DNA of 64,000 nt from Mesodorylaimus sp. YZB2_4 (GCA_030248295.1 JASANH010000900.1:1-64000); one strand, 5' to 3'. Shown: positions 42,717 to 55,653, counted from the first letter of the stretch. The notes: generated by a model not told the origin, from the sequence alone. A program made the numbers and translations.

Positions 42717-45016
42717 AGAGGATGGCGATGGGAGGAATGGAAAAGGGGAGAGATGAAGAGGGGTGATCGATGGATTAATTTTTCATCATTTTTTAGCATT
42801 CTCGTCACTAACCCGATGCTGCTTTCGTATTCTCGTTGCTGATACATGATGATTAAAAATCAAAGACATTTGTGGCACAATGAGCGTGCATTTTGGAAAT
42901 TCGGAGAAGACGCCATTTCGATCGCGGTAATTTTTGCTCTAACATTAATACGCCTCCGCCCAAATCACTGCTGCGCTCTTGTCGTGTAGTCTTATTTCAT
43001 GAATCTTCAAAAATCCTATGGTGCGGCAGAGTTAAAATCCATGTTTGCAAAGTTGCTTCTGCCTTCAGTACTCGGTTTTACTTGGCACAATGCTTCGACT
43101 TGGTTCCTTGCATGGCTTCAGTCAAGACCTTGAATTGTGATAAAAACGCATGACCCTAGCGTTTCACTTTGACATGTGAATTGCTTGAGTTGCCTGAGTA
43201 GGCTCAAGGACTGGAGGCGGAACCTTGGTTGGGCATTACCTGCCGTGCTCGTGGGCTGCGCGATTGTGATTGTACGAGTAGCAATCACGGTCAGACACCA
43301 CAGCCTACATACTTGGTCCAGGGCAAGTCGGTGGCGGACACGGCGATTCCACCCGTCAGCCGACTCTTCTTCTTTTGGCCATTATTAGAACCCTGAAAGT
43401 ACTCTTTCCGACTGGACCTTGGACTCTTTATTCGCACGGGTAGCCCAGGTCGCACGATTGTTGCGCCTTGCCTGGACTATGAGCTCAGAGGAATGCACCC
43501 ACGCCAGCTCATCGAATTGACTGTCCCCTCCTGACTCATGGAAGGCTGGTGGGACTTTGGCGACCCATCATGGTCGGCCTCAAAAGATTTAGAATTTTGA
43601 CCCGCCTACCTCCTGACCACTTCTCGCTAGCACCCCTCAAAAAATTGATGACCGCCCCAGCCATACCCCCTTTGCAACGCAGTTTTGTGAAACGCATCTT
43701 GTGCTTTATCGAGCTTGGAAAAGTGACTTCTCCTTCGAGACAAATCCTTTTTGATTCATGTGTAACCCTCGTGCCTGGTAGGCCATGGCGAGTGGGAGAG
43801 AGTAATCGATACTCTCCCCTGGCTGGGAAACGTCAACCCCTCGGGTTAATGTTTCAGCCGTAGGTATAGTCGCAAGACTATCCTGCTCCAGTCGGAGTTT
43901 TTGTCCCGCCGACTTCGGTCGGCCGCCTCCCTCCTACGCCTGCCAGGCTTGGTTACACATGGAACAAATTTTTATTCTGTAGGAGCCTTTGAGGGTTTGC
44001 CCAGTGCCGCCGCATTTTCCTCATGGGACTACCAACCCGTTCAGACACCAGCTATCACGCAGTTTCCCTCTGTGTCTCCACTAGGAGCACCTCCACGCGA
44101 GGGCATCCTGTGCCAGCACCAGGGTGATACTGGGCGAGAAGGAAGGGTCCTTCCCGACTGGTGTTCGGGAACCTCCACTGTTTAGCGTCCGCCACTCGAC
44201 AGTACCGGGTGAGTCGCACAGAGCCAGGTGTGCAAGGCAAACGACGGACTTACTACATACATCGCCATCGAAGACGCTCCCTCTCTGAGAAGGGAGTTAA
44301 TGAACTGCCGTCCTCAGCCGGAACAGAACTGCAGCCTCCTGGTCTGGGCTGCCGCCCGAGCAATGCGGCACCAACAGAGAATATAAATTCTGCTGAACCA
44401 AAATTTCATTATCGAGAACGAACGACCAGAGCAGCCTAGACAAAAAAGTTTTAAAGGTTTGAGCGCCCGCTAATGGTGAAAATAAAAAAAGGTTTTTTCA
44501 TCAAAAATGTACGAGCTTGCAGCGGCCGATTATCGGCCGCCTACCACTCCCCCCCAGGCTGCGGTTATGGGTCCCTCGGCGATTTGGAGAGAATAATTAT
44601 TTTCGTTGATCAGCTAATCATTTGTCTGACCACAAATTTTACTTCCTTCTATGATGAGTCAAAGCGGAGGTTATGAGCGATAAAATCACATAACTGACGT
44701 GTCAGACATTGCTCGATGGGCAATATATTAGATGTTTTCAAACACTTTTTATATGTAGAAAAACAGGAAAATCTGTCTCGATTGTGTACACCTGATTTCA
44801 GTGACACCTGATTGACTATCTTAGAGTTTAGCTTTGAGAACGCACGTGTAGGATTCAAGAGCCTATCATATTTTAATAAAAAAACAGTACATCGAACCCG
44901 CTATTGAGAAAAGATAGTATCTAATGTGACGAGATTTCTGAAAGAACTTAACTGACACATTTTATATATGTCTAGAAATGATATGAAAAATCTTCTTTTC
45001 ATTCTTCTCTTCTTCC
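42717..45016. other. Intergenic, GC-rich repeats
   Basis: It includes repeat A copy 2 (43758-43960). Flanking GC-rich segments (43180-43560, 44000-44440) have open frames on both strands and no conserved motif; they look like parts of larger unclassified repeats. Confidence 0.4.
43758..43960 (+). repeat. Repeat A, copy 2
   Basis: It aligns along its whole length with 21200-21400. GGCCATGGCGAGTGGGAGAG, the GAGAGTA/TACTCTC stem, CCCCTCGGGTTAATGTTTC, CTCC-agtc-GGAG (43886-43897) and CCGAC-ttcg-GTCGG (43909-43922) are all in the same order and spacing. Differences cluster in loops and spacers. Confidence 0.7.
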
Positions 45017-46195
45017 CTACAGCCGCCTCTGACTGCCAGTTTTCGTGGCCCAAATTGCAATCAAAATATCACAAGTGTGTTCTGGTTTGAGACGGAAATC
45101 GATGATTCCTGGCGTTATTTTACTTGAGCTGGGCAATACAGCCAATCTTGGCTTCATCTGCAAAGCGGTTCCTGTCGTGCGGGATCTGCGCCTAGTTTTT
45201 GGTGCTTGCGGACACAATTGCTGTTGCTTTTCAACAAATCTGCGCAGAATTGGAACATATTTGGCAGCAAGTTTCAAGATATGTTCATGTCTGACCAGTA
45301 GGCATATCGGGTGAGATATTCCTTCCATGACTCCGATAACGTAAACTACAAGGATATAATTGACGGAGAAGAGAAAACTTGATTCGTCGATTTTGATGAA
45401 CATGACTAAATAACCAGCGTATAAGCCCATAATTACATAGGACACCCCGTGGATTAATATTGTAGGCATGAGGAGCACGGTCGTTTTGATATTGCTCATC
45501 ATTTGATAACGATGAGCCAACGAGTGCTGGCTGGTATTGATTGTGAAATCGAGATAAGACGAACGACTGTGCTTATAAACCAGTATATAGCAGCCCACAG
45601 TGAATATCTCCACTACCAAAAAGGTGGGGCATACGAATTCGGCGAATAAAGTGGCAGATGCCAGAACACCATTACAGAAGCACATTGTCTGGTTCGATGT
45701 GGGATCTAAATAGGCGAAAACAATTATAGAGCAGCTGGCAAACATCGCAACAAGCCAAATAATAATGACCATGCATCGAGCTCTAAGTGACGGCTTATCC
45801 ATATCGATATACGTCGATTTCGAGAAAGTCGTGATTAATCGATCGATACCAACACTAGAAATGGAAAATACAAAAGCGTAGATAAGTGTGTTGACTGGTG
45901 CTTCCAAAACTGTGCAAGCCAAATTCGTTACTGGCCAGAAGCCACGAAACCAAATAAGTACATCGAAAATACTGCGCAGAAAAGTAGAAAATGATAGAAG
46001 AGTCATTGAAAAGGTCGTTGTTTTCAACAAGAGCGTTACATTCGAAGGAAGGGAATGCGATTTGGACAACACGAAGTACATGAAACCATTTCCGATAGTC
46101 GAGATAGAGCAGAGTAGGATTAAGAATAGATTAATGATGAGAAATGTCGAATCTGCTTCCAAAACGGTGCAGTTGTCAGAATGTGTCTTATTCAT
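45017..46195 (-). CDS. Seven-transmembrane chemoreceptor-like GPCR, single exon
   Basis: A continuous frame of 392 residues from an ATG at 46195. The N-terminus has sequons (NKT near the start, NCT). Helices: TM1 FLIINLFLILLCSISTIGNG (with the G-N pair typical of TM1), TM2, TM3 ending SISSVGIDRLITTF (DRL form of DRY), TM4 CMVIIIWLVAMFASCSIIVF, TM5 near VCPTFLVVEIFTVGCYILVY, TM6 and TM7 near VNYILVVYVIGVMEGISHPI, followed by a long basic tail (KTRRRSRTTG). All helices are open and no internal stops occur, so it appears functional. It fits broadly with rhodopsin-like invertebrate chemosensory receptors. The ligand cannot be inferred. The tail after the final helix is about 90 residues, longer than usual for this class. 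Confidence 0.8.
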   Translation of the reverse strand: MNKTHSDNCTVLEADSTFLIINLFLILLCSISTIGNGFMYFVLSKSHSLPSNVTLLLKTTTFSMTLLSFSTFLRSIFDVLIWFRGFWPVTNLACTVLEAPVNTLIYAFVFSISSVGIDRLITTFSKSTYIDMDKPSLRARCMVIIIWLVAMFASCSIIVFAYLDPTSNQTMCFCNGVLASATLFAEFVCPTFLVVEIFTVGCYILVYKHSRSSYLDFTINTSQHSLAHRYQMMSNIKTTVLLMPTILIHGVSYVIMGLYAGYLVMFIKIDESSFLFSVNYILVVYVIGVMEGISHPICLLVRHEHILKLAAKYVPILRRFVEKQQQLCPQAPKTRRRSRTTGTALQMKPRLAVLPSSSKITPGIIDFRLKPEHTCDILIAIWATKTGSQRRL

Positions 46196-49100
46196 AGCTA
46201 CAGTACGTGCGTGAGTCGAGGATAGAGATGAAGAATCTGATGCTAGATGCTTTCTGCTAGATAACGGAGGAATAATGAGCTTAAAAGCTTTTTCTCACAT
46301 CGAGCAAGAGCAGCCATGTAACAGTCGTGAGATTTATCTCTGCATGAGATCTTTTCGATACATCAGGAAGATCTATTTCCTGTCTGTGAGAGCTTGTCCT
46401 GTAGACGATCTTAATTTCCTGACTTCTGCCTGTCCCACCTGGTAACATCAACGTTTCTTTATTATGTGCACTGCGGCAGGGTTCAGAGCCACCTGGGATT
46501 GTCCGAATAAGCCGGTACTCTGTCCAGGATGCCCTCATGTGGAAATGTTCCTAGCGGAGACGCAGAGACAAAAGCTGCCAGGTGGCCACAAGGCCCCGTT
46601 TGGCTTCACTGCTGCCTGACTTTTGGAAAAACGCCTCTGACCCTGGCCGAATTTAGAAATTTTTCAAAATGGAGATTGGCTAGAAAAGGAGCTGGCTGAA
46701 ACGGGGCACCGTCCCTCTCAAGGGCGGTCAAAAAATCGGTATACGATATAACATTATTTCGTTAATTTTCTCGTGCACTCCTCCCTCGTTCCCGACTTTT
46801 ACGAAAAACCTGGGCAGTATACAGTATAACAGACAAAAAAAGCGCGACTATCTTCTACTTGCACCCAAATCAGGGTCACCCAGTCCATCCTGGGATACCG
46901 CGGGAATCATCGATTGACTGTGAAATTTAGAAGTTTTGAACTTTCGCTTGGCAACCTGACAATGTATTACCAATACAGTTTTGTCAGATTATTTAGTCGC
47001 CACTCTCCACAGTATGAATATGGTCTATCGGAGATAGCCATTTTTGTGGAGTGGCAGGAATAAAAATTGGCATCTGGATTTCAAGGAGCTTGCCTGGCAT
47101 AAGGATTTTCTATGAGCTCCTCTCAGTAAACCAGTTCACGATTCTGCTACTTTGCCAGCCTAAACTTTTATATTTCCAGATGACATCGCTACAGCACAGC
47201 ACTCCATAGCAGGTCTCTCTATTGTCCATCATACCCTCTTGTGCTGAGCGAAACTGAGCGGATAAAACCATGCTCGATGAAACGCGCACAGGTTAGCAAG
47301 AACATATTTATGTGCTATGGGCTGAAAACAGGTTTTGGAACTATGACTGGTCTACTTGTATGATGGCGTATACTGGAGATGATGTGAATAGACCAAAAAA
47401 GTTATCTTTTCTGCTTCCATAACAATTCACACCACACTTATGGGTGAATAGGATTTGGAAACAAGCGAGAGAACATCAAAATCTGTCATGTACAGTATAT
47501 CATATACATGACAAGCAAGTGAATGAATTAGCGAAATGCGCGATTGATACGAGGAGGCGGCGCCTCGCCCACTTCACAACGCCCGAGAACGGAACAGTGT
47601 ACACCTCTAAGTGATCTCTGATCTGGTATCGTTGATGCTAAGGGAGCGTTTTTCTCTGTTGACCTGAAAGGTCTGTTCATCTCGTATCTCTTGATTACTG
47701 TAAAGCACCGAACTCGAAGCGTTGTCGCCTCTCTATCTCTACAGTATATCTCGCGACACCGAGGTCGAAGTGGCTAGCATGGGAGCTAATCATAAGCACA
47801 GACTTCTTGACTGTGTTGTGAATAAACTCCCATAATTCAAAAATAATATCCCGGGCGCTGCGCCTTGTGTGTAACTCCTATAGTAAAAGATCAGAAAAAG
47901 CATCAGATATTGAAGGATAAAAAATACTCGGGACTTGCAAAGTCAACTACGATACCTGGATAACAGAAACTTTCGGCTAAGAAAAAAATTTCCGATTCCC
48001 CGTTCTTATGCCCTATATTTTACATGTAGTCTGCTCATGCTTAAGAGAAAGCCAGGTAAGGGATAAAAGAAATCATTTTCTGAACCCAAACCCACTTTAC
48101 AGTCATAATGGAACTTTTCCGTGGGCTGGTAGTAAAACGCCATATTGTTCTCTGAGTCTCAGATTCCTGCCTAGTTTTGTCGATCATCATGTCCACAGTA
48201 TTTCTAAAAAGTCCATGTTGCGATAAAGATTAATATTTTGAATGGGTTAACAACAAAAGCCGATGTGATTTTGCGTCAGCGAAGAACGAGTTTAAAAAAA
48301 TCACGGTTATAATATAGTATGCCCTATTTAATGTAAACTCGGATATGGGAAGCATCGTATAGCAGAAACTTGTTTGGCTGCTCGGACAAGTTTCTCTTCT
48401 AGCGAGATCATCTATTGGCACTGACAGAAACTGTTATACTTGTTCAAAACTTCAGCTTTTTCAGAATTTGTGTGGATATGAATGTATATATGACGTCTTG
48501 CCTAGGAAGAACACAGCAGAAAATCCTCTACGCAGTCACTCTTCCAACAAAAATCACATGCTGCCACAAAACTAATGTTCTTTTTGCAAAATGCTGATTC
48601 AACTGCGGGATTCTTCAGTGGAGTGCGTCGCTGTCCAAGCCAGACCCGCCTTTGGTCAGTTGGCACTCGTGATGTACAAATGTCTAAAGGATTAATTTCA
48701 AATCTTGTGAAATTTGTTCTTTCGAGTTTGCCCCTAGAAAATATATCCTATCTGAATGCTTTATACCGTCTTAGGTTCAGGCTCCCTATGACTGTGACAA
48801 TCCTGTATATTCCCATTATGCGTTCTTGAACCGAATACTCGTAGGGGGAGCGCCTTTCCAGATAACGCGCATGAGAAATAAAGGGATGAGAACGGATTTC
48901 GAAATACGTAGGTCAGTAGGAGTTATGTGCGCACGCTCAAGACGTCCTTATAACAAAGGCGTGTGTTAAGCTGGATCTATTCCGTCACTATTAGTCGACG
49001 AAATCAGAAATATGATTAATTTCCCCCATGATATCTTCTATTTTAGACTCCAAAGCGCCTTATCGAACACGACCCCTTCGAACTGACGATACTAAGTCAG

Positions 49101-50411
49101 GCATATCCTATTTGTCCTAATTTCCTGTCAGAAGCTCTTTGCAACAATGAGTCAGGTATGGCTCGACTCCTGCTGATTGTAAAGAGGAAAGAAAGGAAGA
49201 AAAACCGTGCCCTCTGTGCTGGATTTGGTCGTAAAGTTGCCTTTTCTTTCCATGCTTCCGGTGACATGGCTTGAGCTTGATATGTTTTCTACAACATCAC
49301 CAAGAAAAACTGATGATGTCTAGATAATAAGACGAAACGTTCAAGAAATCATTGTTTTTACTAGTTAATAGGCAGGTCGGGTTGTCCCATTTCTCCTTAC
49401 GCTTACGCAGAATAGTTTGGCCTTTCCTTGCCCATGCTCTTGCCCATTTACAGTACTTGGCCATAAATGGTATAAGACTGACGGAAAGGTCTGCTAGGCA
49501 AGCACTGGTGAGGTCGATCAAAAAGTGTCTTAGAAAAGGCCAGCTTTCGCAAGAACAAGCGATCAGTGCACTTGTTGGCGTTTTTTTAATAATCCTCGTG
49601 GCGACAATGTTTTGTGCTGTGGCGGTAGTTTCCACTTCCTGGCAGCACTTTCCTCTCTTTCTAGTCCACTCAACAAAATAACTCTTTGATTGAGACCCGC
49701 GGCGAAGTGAGAAGCAGATGAATACTGCACCTACCAGACCAGGCAGACCCGTCACACCACCCAAATTTAGCAGTTTTCTCCAAAATATTTTTTAAATCTT
49801 TATTAAAAATCTTGTCACCACTTTCTTGTTCTATTGTTCAAAGACACCTCTGAGCGCGCACCAACAGCCGCCAAAGCATCACTGACTAAAAATCGATAGG
49901 AAGCACGTTGCCATCTGAGTTATCGTTAGCTCTATAATGTGCAGAGCTCTCAACCTATTGCTAGAAAGCTACTGTGCAATTTAAATTTCCCGCAAGTATA
50001 AAAGCTTGATGGACCCCCCCCCCCCCCGGGAAAAAGCTAGATTCTAAGAGGAGTCTCAGCTGCATGATGGCTTTAGCTCCCCATCTTTCCAGGGGCAAGC
50101 ATTGTGGAAAAACTTACTTGAAGCGCAGCTCAGTCAAAGAATACAACGCAAAATATTCCCAGATGCATCGAAAAGAGATTCTGAGCGGAGGCCTCGATGG
50201 GCATTGAGATTAGAGAGGGCTCATCTTAGCTCATCGGCTCATACAAATCCTCTACAAAATTCTTTGCTTTTTTCGCAACAGAAAATTTGATACATCTTGA
50301 TCCTTTTTCATTGGAACGCTGTACAGTATCATCTGACAATGTGAGAAAACCCGACCGTTTCTTATCATTTCTCTTTTTCATACGGCTAGGCTGCTGCTGT
50401 ACACTATTATC
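46196..50411. other. Intergenic, no gene supported
   Basis: A 4.2 kb stretch. Two overlapping open frames of opposite strand at 49297-49764 (minus) and 49352-49681 (plus) are both moderately protein-like and neither has supporting splice signals. A 14-C tract lies at 50014-50027. No repeats could be named. Confidence 0.35.
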
Positions 50412-52195
50412 ATGAACGATACAATAGACCTCGCTGCTGGCACGTGGCAAGACCGAGCCCGTCGGGTCACCGCCGTAGTTTTATGCCCGATCGGGGTCAT
50501 TTCTTCGATTCTGATCCTGTGTTCGCTGTGGAGAAAGATCCGAACGGAAAGGAATGCCTTTTTCATCTGGATGTTCATGGTATCCACGTTCGATATCGTG
50601 TTCAACACACTCTTCATCATCCATAAATGGGGCGAAGAGCTGGTGTTTTCGATCACGGAAGGATTCGTCTACAGCGCCTCCCTCATTTCTGACCTGTGCG
50701 CCCTGGCCCTGACTATTGAGCGATACCTGGCCCTGTGCTGGCCAGAGCTGATGCAGAACTTGTCCTTGAAACGAAAAAAACTCGTCTTCGGCCTGGTCTC
50801 TGTGGCGACTGTGCTGATTGGATTGATCAGAATGAACTATATTGGAGTTGAGTTGGACAACCTCGGCTACATACCTCCCAACTTGAAACCCGCGTGGGAT
50901 CAGACATACTTGGTCATGTCCATTTTGGGCGATATGGTTCTGCCATTCGTCCTGGTCCTGGCCATGTGCTTCTTTTCAATGAAGATCGTCTTGGTGGTGG
51001 TGAAAAGACAAAGAGGCAAGAAGCGAACCGTTCCTGTCCCCATGAGCACTGGAGCGCACAGCAGCCACATTGGAACGGTTGGAGTACAATTTGTTGAAGT
51101 GGGGTCGACAGCCACAGCTCTAGCATCAAAAGCGCAAGGTAAGCTGTTGTTCTTAGGTGGCTGTACTGTGTGATATGCATAACCTAGTCTCATCATAAGC
51201 TCACAGTGCATCTTGAGTCTTCAAGAAAAGGGTCCTTCACTGTAGAACCTACATAGGCCTTGTACCCAAAGCCCTACAGCATAAGACCACGAGACGCAGA
51301 CAGACAAAACACTGTCGAGGGTCCTGATCAACATCACAGTGCGCCTAGCATGACACACACGAAGAACAAAGGACAGATTCCGAACAATCAATCGCTGCAT
51401 CTTATTGAAAAGCCTAGGGCAAAGATGGTATTGCATCATTTGCATAGTAAGATACTCGTAACTGGTCTTCCATCCCCCTTGCGGACCCCCAGGTGTCCCT
51501 CTACACCATAGGATCAATCTTCATATGACACTCTGCTCCTTTGCTGTCATGCTGCTGATGCTCAAGCAAAAAAAGCATGCTGCACAGGCACCCCCGCCCG
51601 CCGCATCGATTCTGCTTTCGTTGTACTGGCAACTATCCCAGCCATCCGAGCTTGCTAACTTGTTTGCTGTAACGTTTACCGTCTGTCATGACGGACTTTT
51701 TCCGAAACAATTTTTACGTCAAAAATGTGTAAATCATAAACGTGCCAAGCCAGAATCTTCAATGAAACATGGCGATCACACAACATTTAGTGCACCTGCA
51801 CTGCAGATTTTATTCGACTCCCACATTCTAATAATATTTCAGAACCCACACGAACCCTGCAAACTCATGGTCAGCAACAGTCACCTGTCAACAAGGAGAA
51901 AGCCAGGTCGGAACAAGCAGCATCGGCGATCTCTTTAGTCCTCGTGCTGGACGCCTTTTTTATCCTAAACCAGGCGGGCTATTGTGGCATCGTCGTCAGT
52001 GTCATTTACAAGTCAGTGTGCAACGAGTGCCCTGAAGCGCAGGATCCGTTCAAGAACGCTTGTTTAATCAGTGATATCCTCGAGTGCTTATCTCACGCAC
52101 TCTTGTTTTTCTTTTACATGCAGTTCAGCTCGATATTGAGAGCTGAGTTCACGCATGCCATGGCGCAAATGACAGCTTGTGTGAGCAGAGGTTAG
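50412..52195 (+). CDS. Seven-transmembrane receptor A of an inverted, converted pair
   Basis: Exon 1 (50412-51138) encodes TM1 to TM5 and part of loop 3. Exon 2 (51843-52195) encodes the rest of loop 3 and TM6 to TM7. The junction is phase 1 (CAAG|GTAAGC and ATATTTCAG|AA). Total length is 359 residues. Landmarks: MNDTIDLAAG N-terminus with one sequon, TM1 AVVLCPIGVISSILILCSLW, TM3 end CALALTIERYLALCWPELM (ERY form of DRY), TM5 MVLPFVLVLAMCFFSMKIVL, TM6 ISLVLVLDAFFILNQAGYCG, TM7 DILECLSHALLFFFYMQFSS. No NPxxY. Exon 1 is nearly identical to the gene on the opposite strand at 57521-59469, with 281 bp (50421-50701) free of differences. Similarity ends abruptly after VVVKR in loop 3. Ligand unknown. 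Confidence 0.85.
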
Positions 52196-53429
52196 TGTAC
52201 TTTGACCTGAAACAGGCCTCTTCAGCTGTATCACGTTATACGTGCTTTAGAGGCAAATCTGCGCTTTTGCATGACTACTTTATGTACTCCGGCAGCGTAT
52301 AACTTCAGTGTTGTAATTTTATTCGAGTATTTGCGTCAGAGTGAACAAAAGGGCAGAATGCAGTGAGCATGTTCGTGCCTAACTACCGATAAGACTGAGC
52401 AGGTTACGGCGGGTGAGAAAGTTGTAGCGACGGTGCCGATCAGCATAAATGAATTGCTGCAGGTTTATAGATCAGTGCGTCACACCTGAACCCAGCGACA
52501 ACGTAGCCTTCCCGCAGTGATAAGCTGATGGCATCGACGCTGATGAACAGATAATCAAGGGCATTTGGGCATTTAGCGCATTTAGCGCATGAGTGAGCGA
52601 CAACATGGATGAGGGACAATGTATAAGGGATGACCCAAGTCATTAGCGACACCACGGATGCGCGACAACGAGTACACGACCAATATAGTTATTATGCTTA
52701 TAATACCCTTATATACGGTAGTCCTTGTACACCTAAACGTATTTATTGTGAACTTAAAAACAGCCTATAAACTGTAGACACTTGTCATGGGACTTGCAGG
52801 AGCCTGTCAGGGTCAGATTTATCTGGCGGAAAACGCGACATAACACTCTAAGGAGGTTTTCTTCACTCATAAGAGGTTTTTTCAAGGATTTAATGGCGGA
52901 CAAATTAGTTTTCGACAAAAACATGCGAGAAAACGTTAGAAACTTCCGCATTCCGTCTCGTGCTCGCCCCCCCCCCCCCATTATTCCTGATCAGTGCTTA
53001 TCTTGCATTTAATCAATTCTTCACATTTCCTAAGAAAAAATTGTGTTTTTCGTGACTCGATAAAAAAGTTTTTCTTAAAATCTCACGTGCCTGCGCATCA
53101 AATTCGAATTCCTGTATCCTACTGTAAGTTTTTCTCAGTGCATTGTCGCTCAGGGACGTTGAATAGTAGGAGTCCCCTCAGCGAGATATCATATTTTGGG
53201 AGAGTCCATGTTCTAAACACCTATTTTCTGTCCGAATTGTGGTACCTAGCATCGATTATTGCGCCAGATGCTGCTTCCGAGATTTGTTGAGACACATATG
53301 GATGCATATTTCTGGCATCCATCGGAATCGAACATCGTGAATTTATTGATTTTAAATGAAGCAGGGACCTCGGAGGGGTTAACTATCCAGACGTGAATAC
53401 CAAGGGGCTAGCTTTCAGATTAATGCTTC
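52196..53429. other. Intergenic, no gene supported
   Basis: Short direct repeats such as GGGCATTTGGGCATTTAGCGCATTTAGCGCAT (52559-52590, split here as GGGCATTT and AGCGCATTT units) and a 13-C tract at 52967-52979. No coding signal. Confidence 0.35.
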
Positions 53430-54290
53430 TTCTACGTAGACTGACTGCACAGCAGGATGCTGCGTGGAGTGCGTGCTTTGATTTTTTCTATGAGAGAGTG
53501 CGATATGCGACCTGAACCAATTGGACAGCATAATGATGCCCCAGCTGTACAGGGATATACGTAGGGCTGTGAAGACTGCCAAATTCAGCTCATTGAGTCA
53601 GGGCACTGTTAGATTGGATGCAAGAACATATCCAATTAAACACGTCAAGACCAAGCTGCTGTATGAGCACATGATGGAAAAGAAGGGGGGGAAGCTACGC
53701 TAGCAATGCAGGAGTATTGCAAGGGGAAGTTGGGAAACGAGCATATCGACTTTAGGGCTTACTGGAGGCTCAATAGGACCAAGCACGTCGATGGCCATAC
53801 GCGAAGTATACACTACGCTCTACTGTATAAGGCACTGTACACAAGAAGCAAAGTCTCGCACTTTGCACCGGAGGTTGATTCACTCTGCAAGTGCTGTAAG
53901 AAGTAGGGAACAGATAAGCACGAGGATGTGTACCACGTTTTCGTCCAGTGCCCGAGGACACTTGAATTCTGGGAAAAGTGGAGTTTCTGTTAAAGAAAGT
54001 TGACCCATCAATGATTTTGAGGGAGGAGAATAAGATTTTTGGAATAACCGGCCTACATCGCAAGCATATCGCCTGCTTTGCAAACACGGTTTTGCAGTCA
54101 GAACAGCGGTGCATATAGTCTGCGAGGGCTAAATTTGAGGAGGAAGACAAGATAGTGGACTTGTGGGATGCAGTGCGGAGGAGGTTGAAAGTTTTGACTA
54201 AACGAGCCAGGTGCATTCTGTCACCGCTCATGTTCCAGGATTATTTTGCAGAGCCGTCTCTCGTGGATGTGTCAGATTAGGGCGTTGAAG
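53430..54290 (+). mobile_element. Decayed LINE 3' end with zinc-binding RT tail (zf-RVT-like)
   Basis: The plus strand retains pieces of a non-LTR retrotransposon ORF2 C-terminus: LYKALYTRSKVSHFAPEVDS, LCKCC, then after a stop HEDVYHVFVQCPRTLEFWEK. The C-x-x-C ... H ... C-P order with a following E-F-W is the zinc-binding domain found after the reverse transcriptase in several LINE clades. Stops (TAG after CCKK, TAA after WSFC, TAG after QRCI) and a frame change show it is dead. A further stretch VLTKRARCILSPLMFQDYF precedes the final TAG. An A/T-rich tail follows. It is a different lineage from the element at 60024-61430. Confidence 0.6.
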
Positions 54291-55653
54291 AAATTAACAA
54301 ATAAATATATATGATGAATTAAAAAAATATATGGGAAAAAAATAAACATACACATAAATGAAAAAATTAAATAGAGGAATGAAAAGAATAAATAAATAAA
54401 AAATAAATGGAAAAAATGAAAAAAAGAAAAAGATTAAAAAATCAAATGTATAAAGCTTATATATGGCTTCTCTTTTCTTTCTTTGTGTGTGTATCATACC
54501 TGAGTCATTGGTGATGCTGTGTGAGAACTCGGCCATGATCTGGTGCCGAGTTCAGCTGCTAACATGACTAAAAAAGGAAAGGAGAAAAGATCTAAGATAC
54601 AAGATAAAAGATCAATAAGACCAACGATAAAGTGTGTCGTTTTGGAATGCTATAACGCCGTGCATTGTTGAAGTGAAAAATTAGATGTAAAAAAACAGCA
54701 AAAAAAATTGTCGCTCATCCATGGTGTCGCTAAGCCAGCGAGGATTTTTGTGATGAGCAGATACGAAATTTTTGTTTGGCTGGAGAGATTGTGACCCACT
54801 TCTCCACAGTTATCGTTTTTCTGACCGCGCCACTTATCCCCCAACCGTGTCACTTCTCCACGCGTCTATATGCACGAGGAGAGGTCATCCAAGGTGCAAT
54901 ATGCAAACATGATTGCATGATGCATGTATGATTGTACATATTACGTGCGCAGATAATAGTGAGAGTGCTTACTTCAAGTTTATTTGATAATGAGATAGCT
55001 ACTACACATTTTCAAATTTGTGTGGATTGGTTCCACACTTCTGCTAGATATTGGCGCCAATAGATTGTGTGGATAATGAGTGCGTGCAGGTTAGCTCGAT
55101 CAGCTTGACGAGGCAACTCGAATAGCTGCTGAAGCACCATGGGCCAACCGGCAAGAATCAATTCAACTCGAAGCAGAACCAAGCTTTTCACTTTTCCGAG
55201 CCACAAAGGGTGTTCTTCATCTTTACAGCTTACGATTAGCCCTGTCTTCGAAAAATACTTTTTTACGTTTGGTCAGCTTGGTATTGTGCAAGATCGATCC
55301 AATCGATAAAAGATACGATCAATCTGCCAAAGTGCTACATGATACGCGGAGCATGAAAAAAATAAAAAATTTTTAGTCCATTATCTTTTGAGGTACTCCA
55401 AAATCCATCATTTAAAACTTTGAAGTGACCAAATTACGAGTAACTTGAAGTTCCAGAAAATGCAATCTTATAGCTTTCTCTCTGGTGAACTTTGTGTGCG
55501 TTTATATACCCGTATCAATCAGTCAACAAAGGATTCTGAATATACTCAAGAACATTTTAGATAGTAGAGCAACTGACTACATATCGAAATTTTCAAAAGA
55601 ACATTTCACCTAAACACACAATTTTCCACATTTGTAAAACTCACTGATAAATC
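54291..55653. other. AT-rich tail, one unassigned frame
   Basis: 54295-54460 is (AAATA)n-like low complexity, probably the tail of the upstream LINE. A minus-strand frame at 55012-55275 is listed separately. Otherwise nothing is seen. Confidence 0.4.
55012..55275 (-). CDS. Unassigned open frame, possible C-terminal fragment
   Basis: The minus-strand frame has no ATG near its start and runs VKKYFSKTGLIVSCKDEEHP, then LWLGKVKSLVLLRVELILAG, WPMVLQQLFELPRQADRANL and HALIIHTIYWRQYLAEVWNQ, ending STQI and a stop. Composition is strongly protein-like, with an amphipathic helical C-terminal half. GLIVSCKDEEHPLWLGKV has the look of a small Tudor/BAH-like barrel strand pair, but this is too short to claim. 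It could be the end of a gene whose upstream exons were missed, or a retroelement remnant. Confidence 0.25.

Noticed and set aside
46281..46538. Minus-strand frame ending in LTTVTWLLLLDVRKSF, recalling the LDxxKAFD motif of reverse transcriptases
   Set aside because: The match is one short motif with no other RT blocks upstream or downstream. Chance is more likely.
49297..49764. Overlapping long frames on both strands (155 and 109 codons)
   Set aside because: Each looks partly protein-like, with a hydrophobic stretch on the plus strand. Neither has a family, good splice signals or a neighbour that would decide the strand, so no gene is called.
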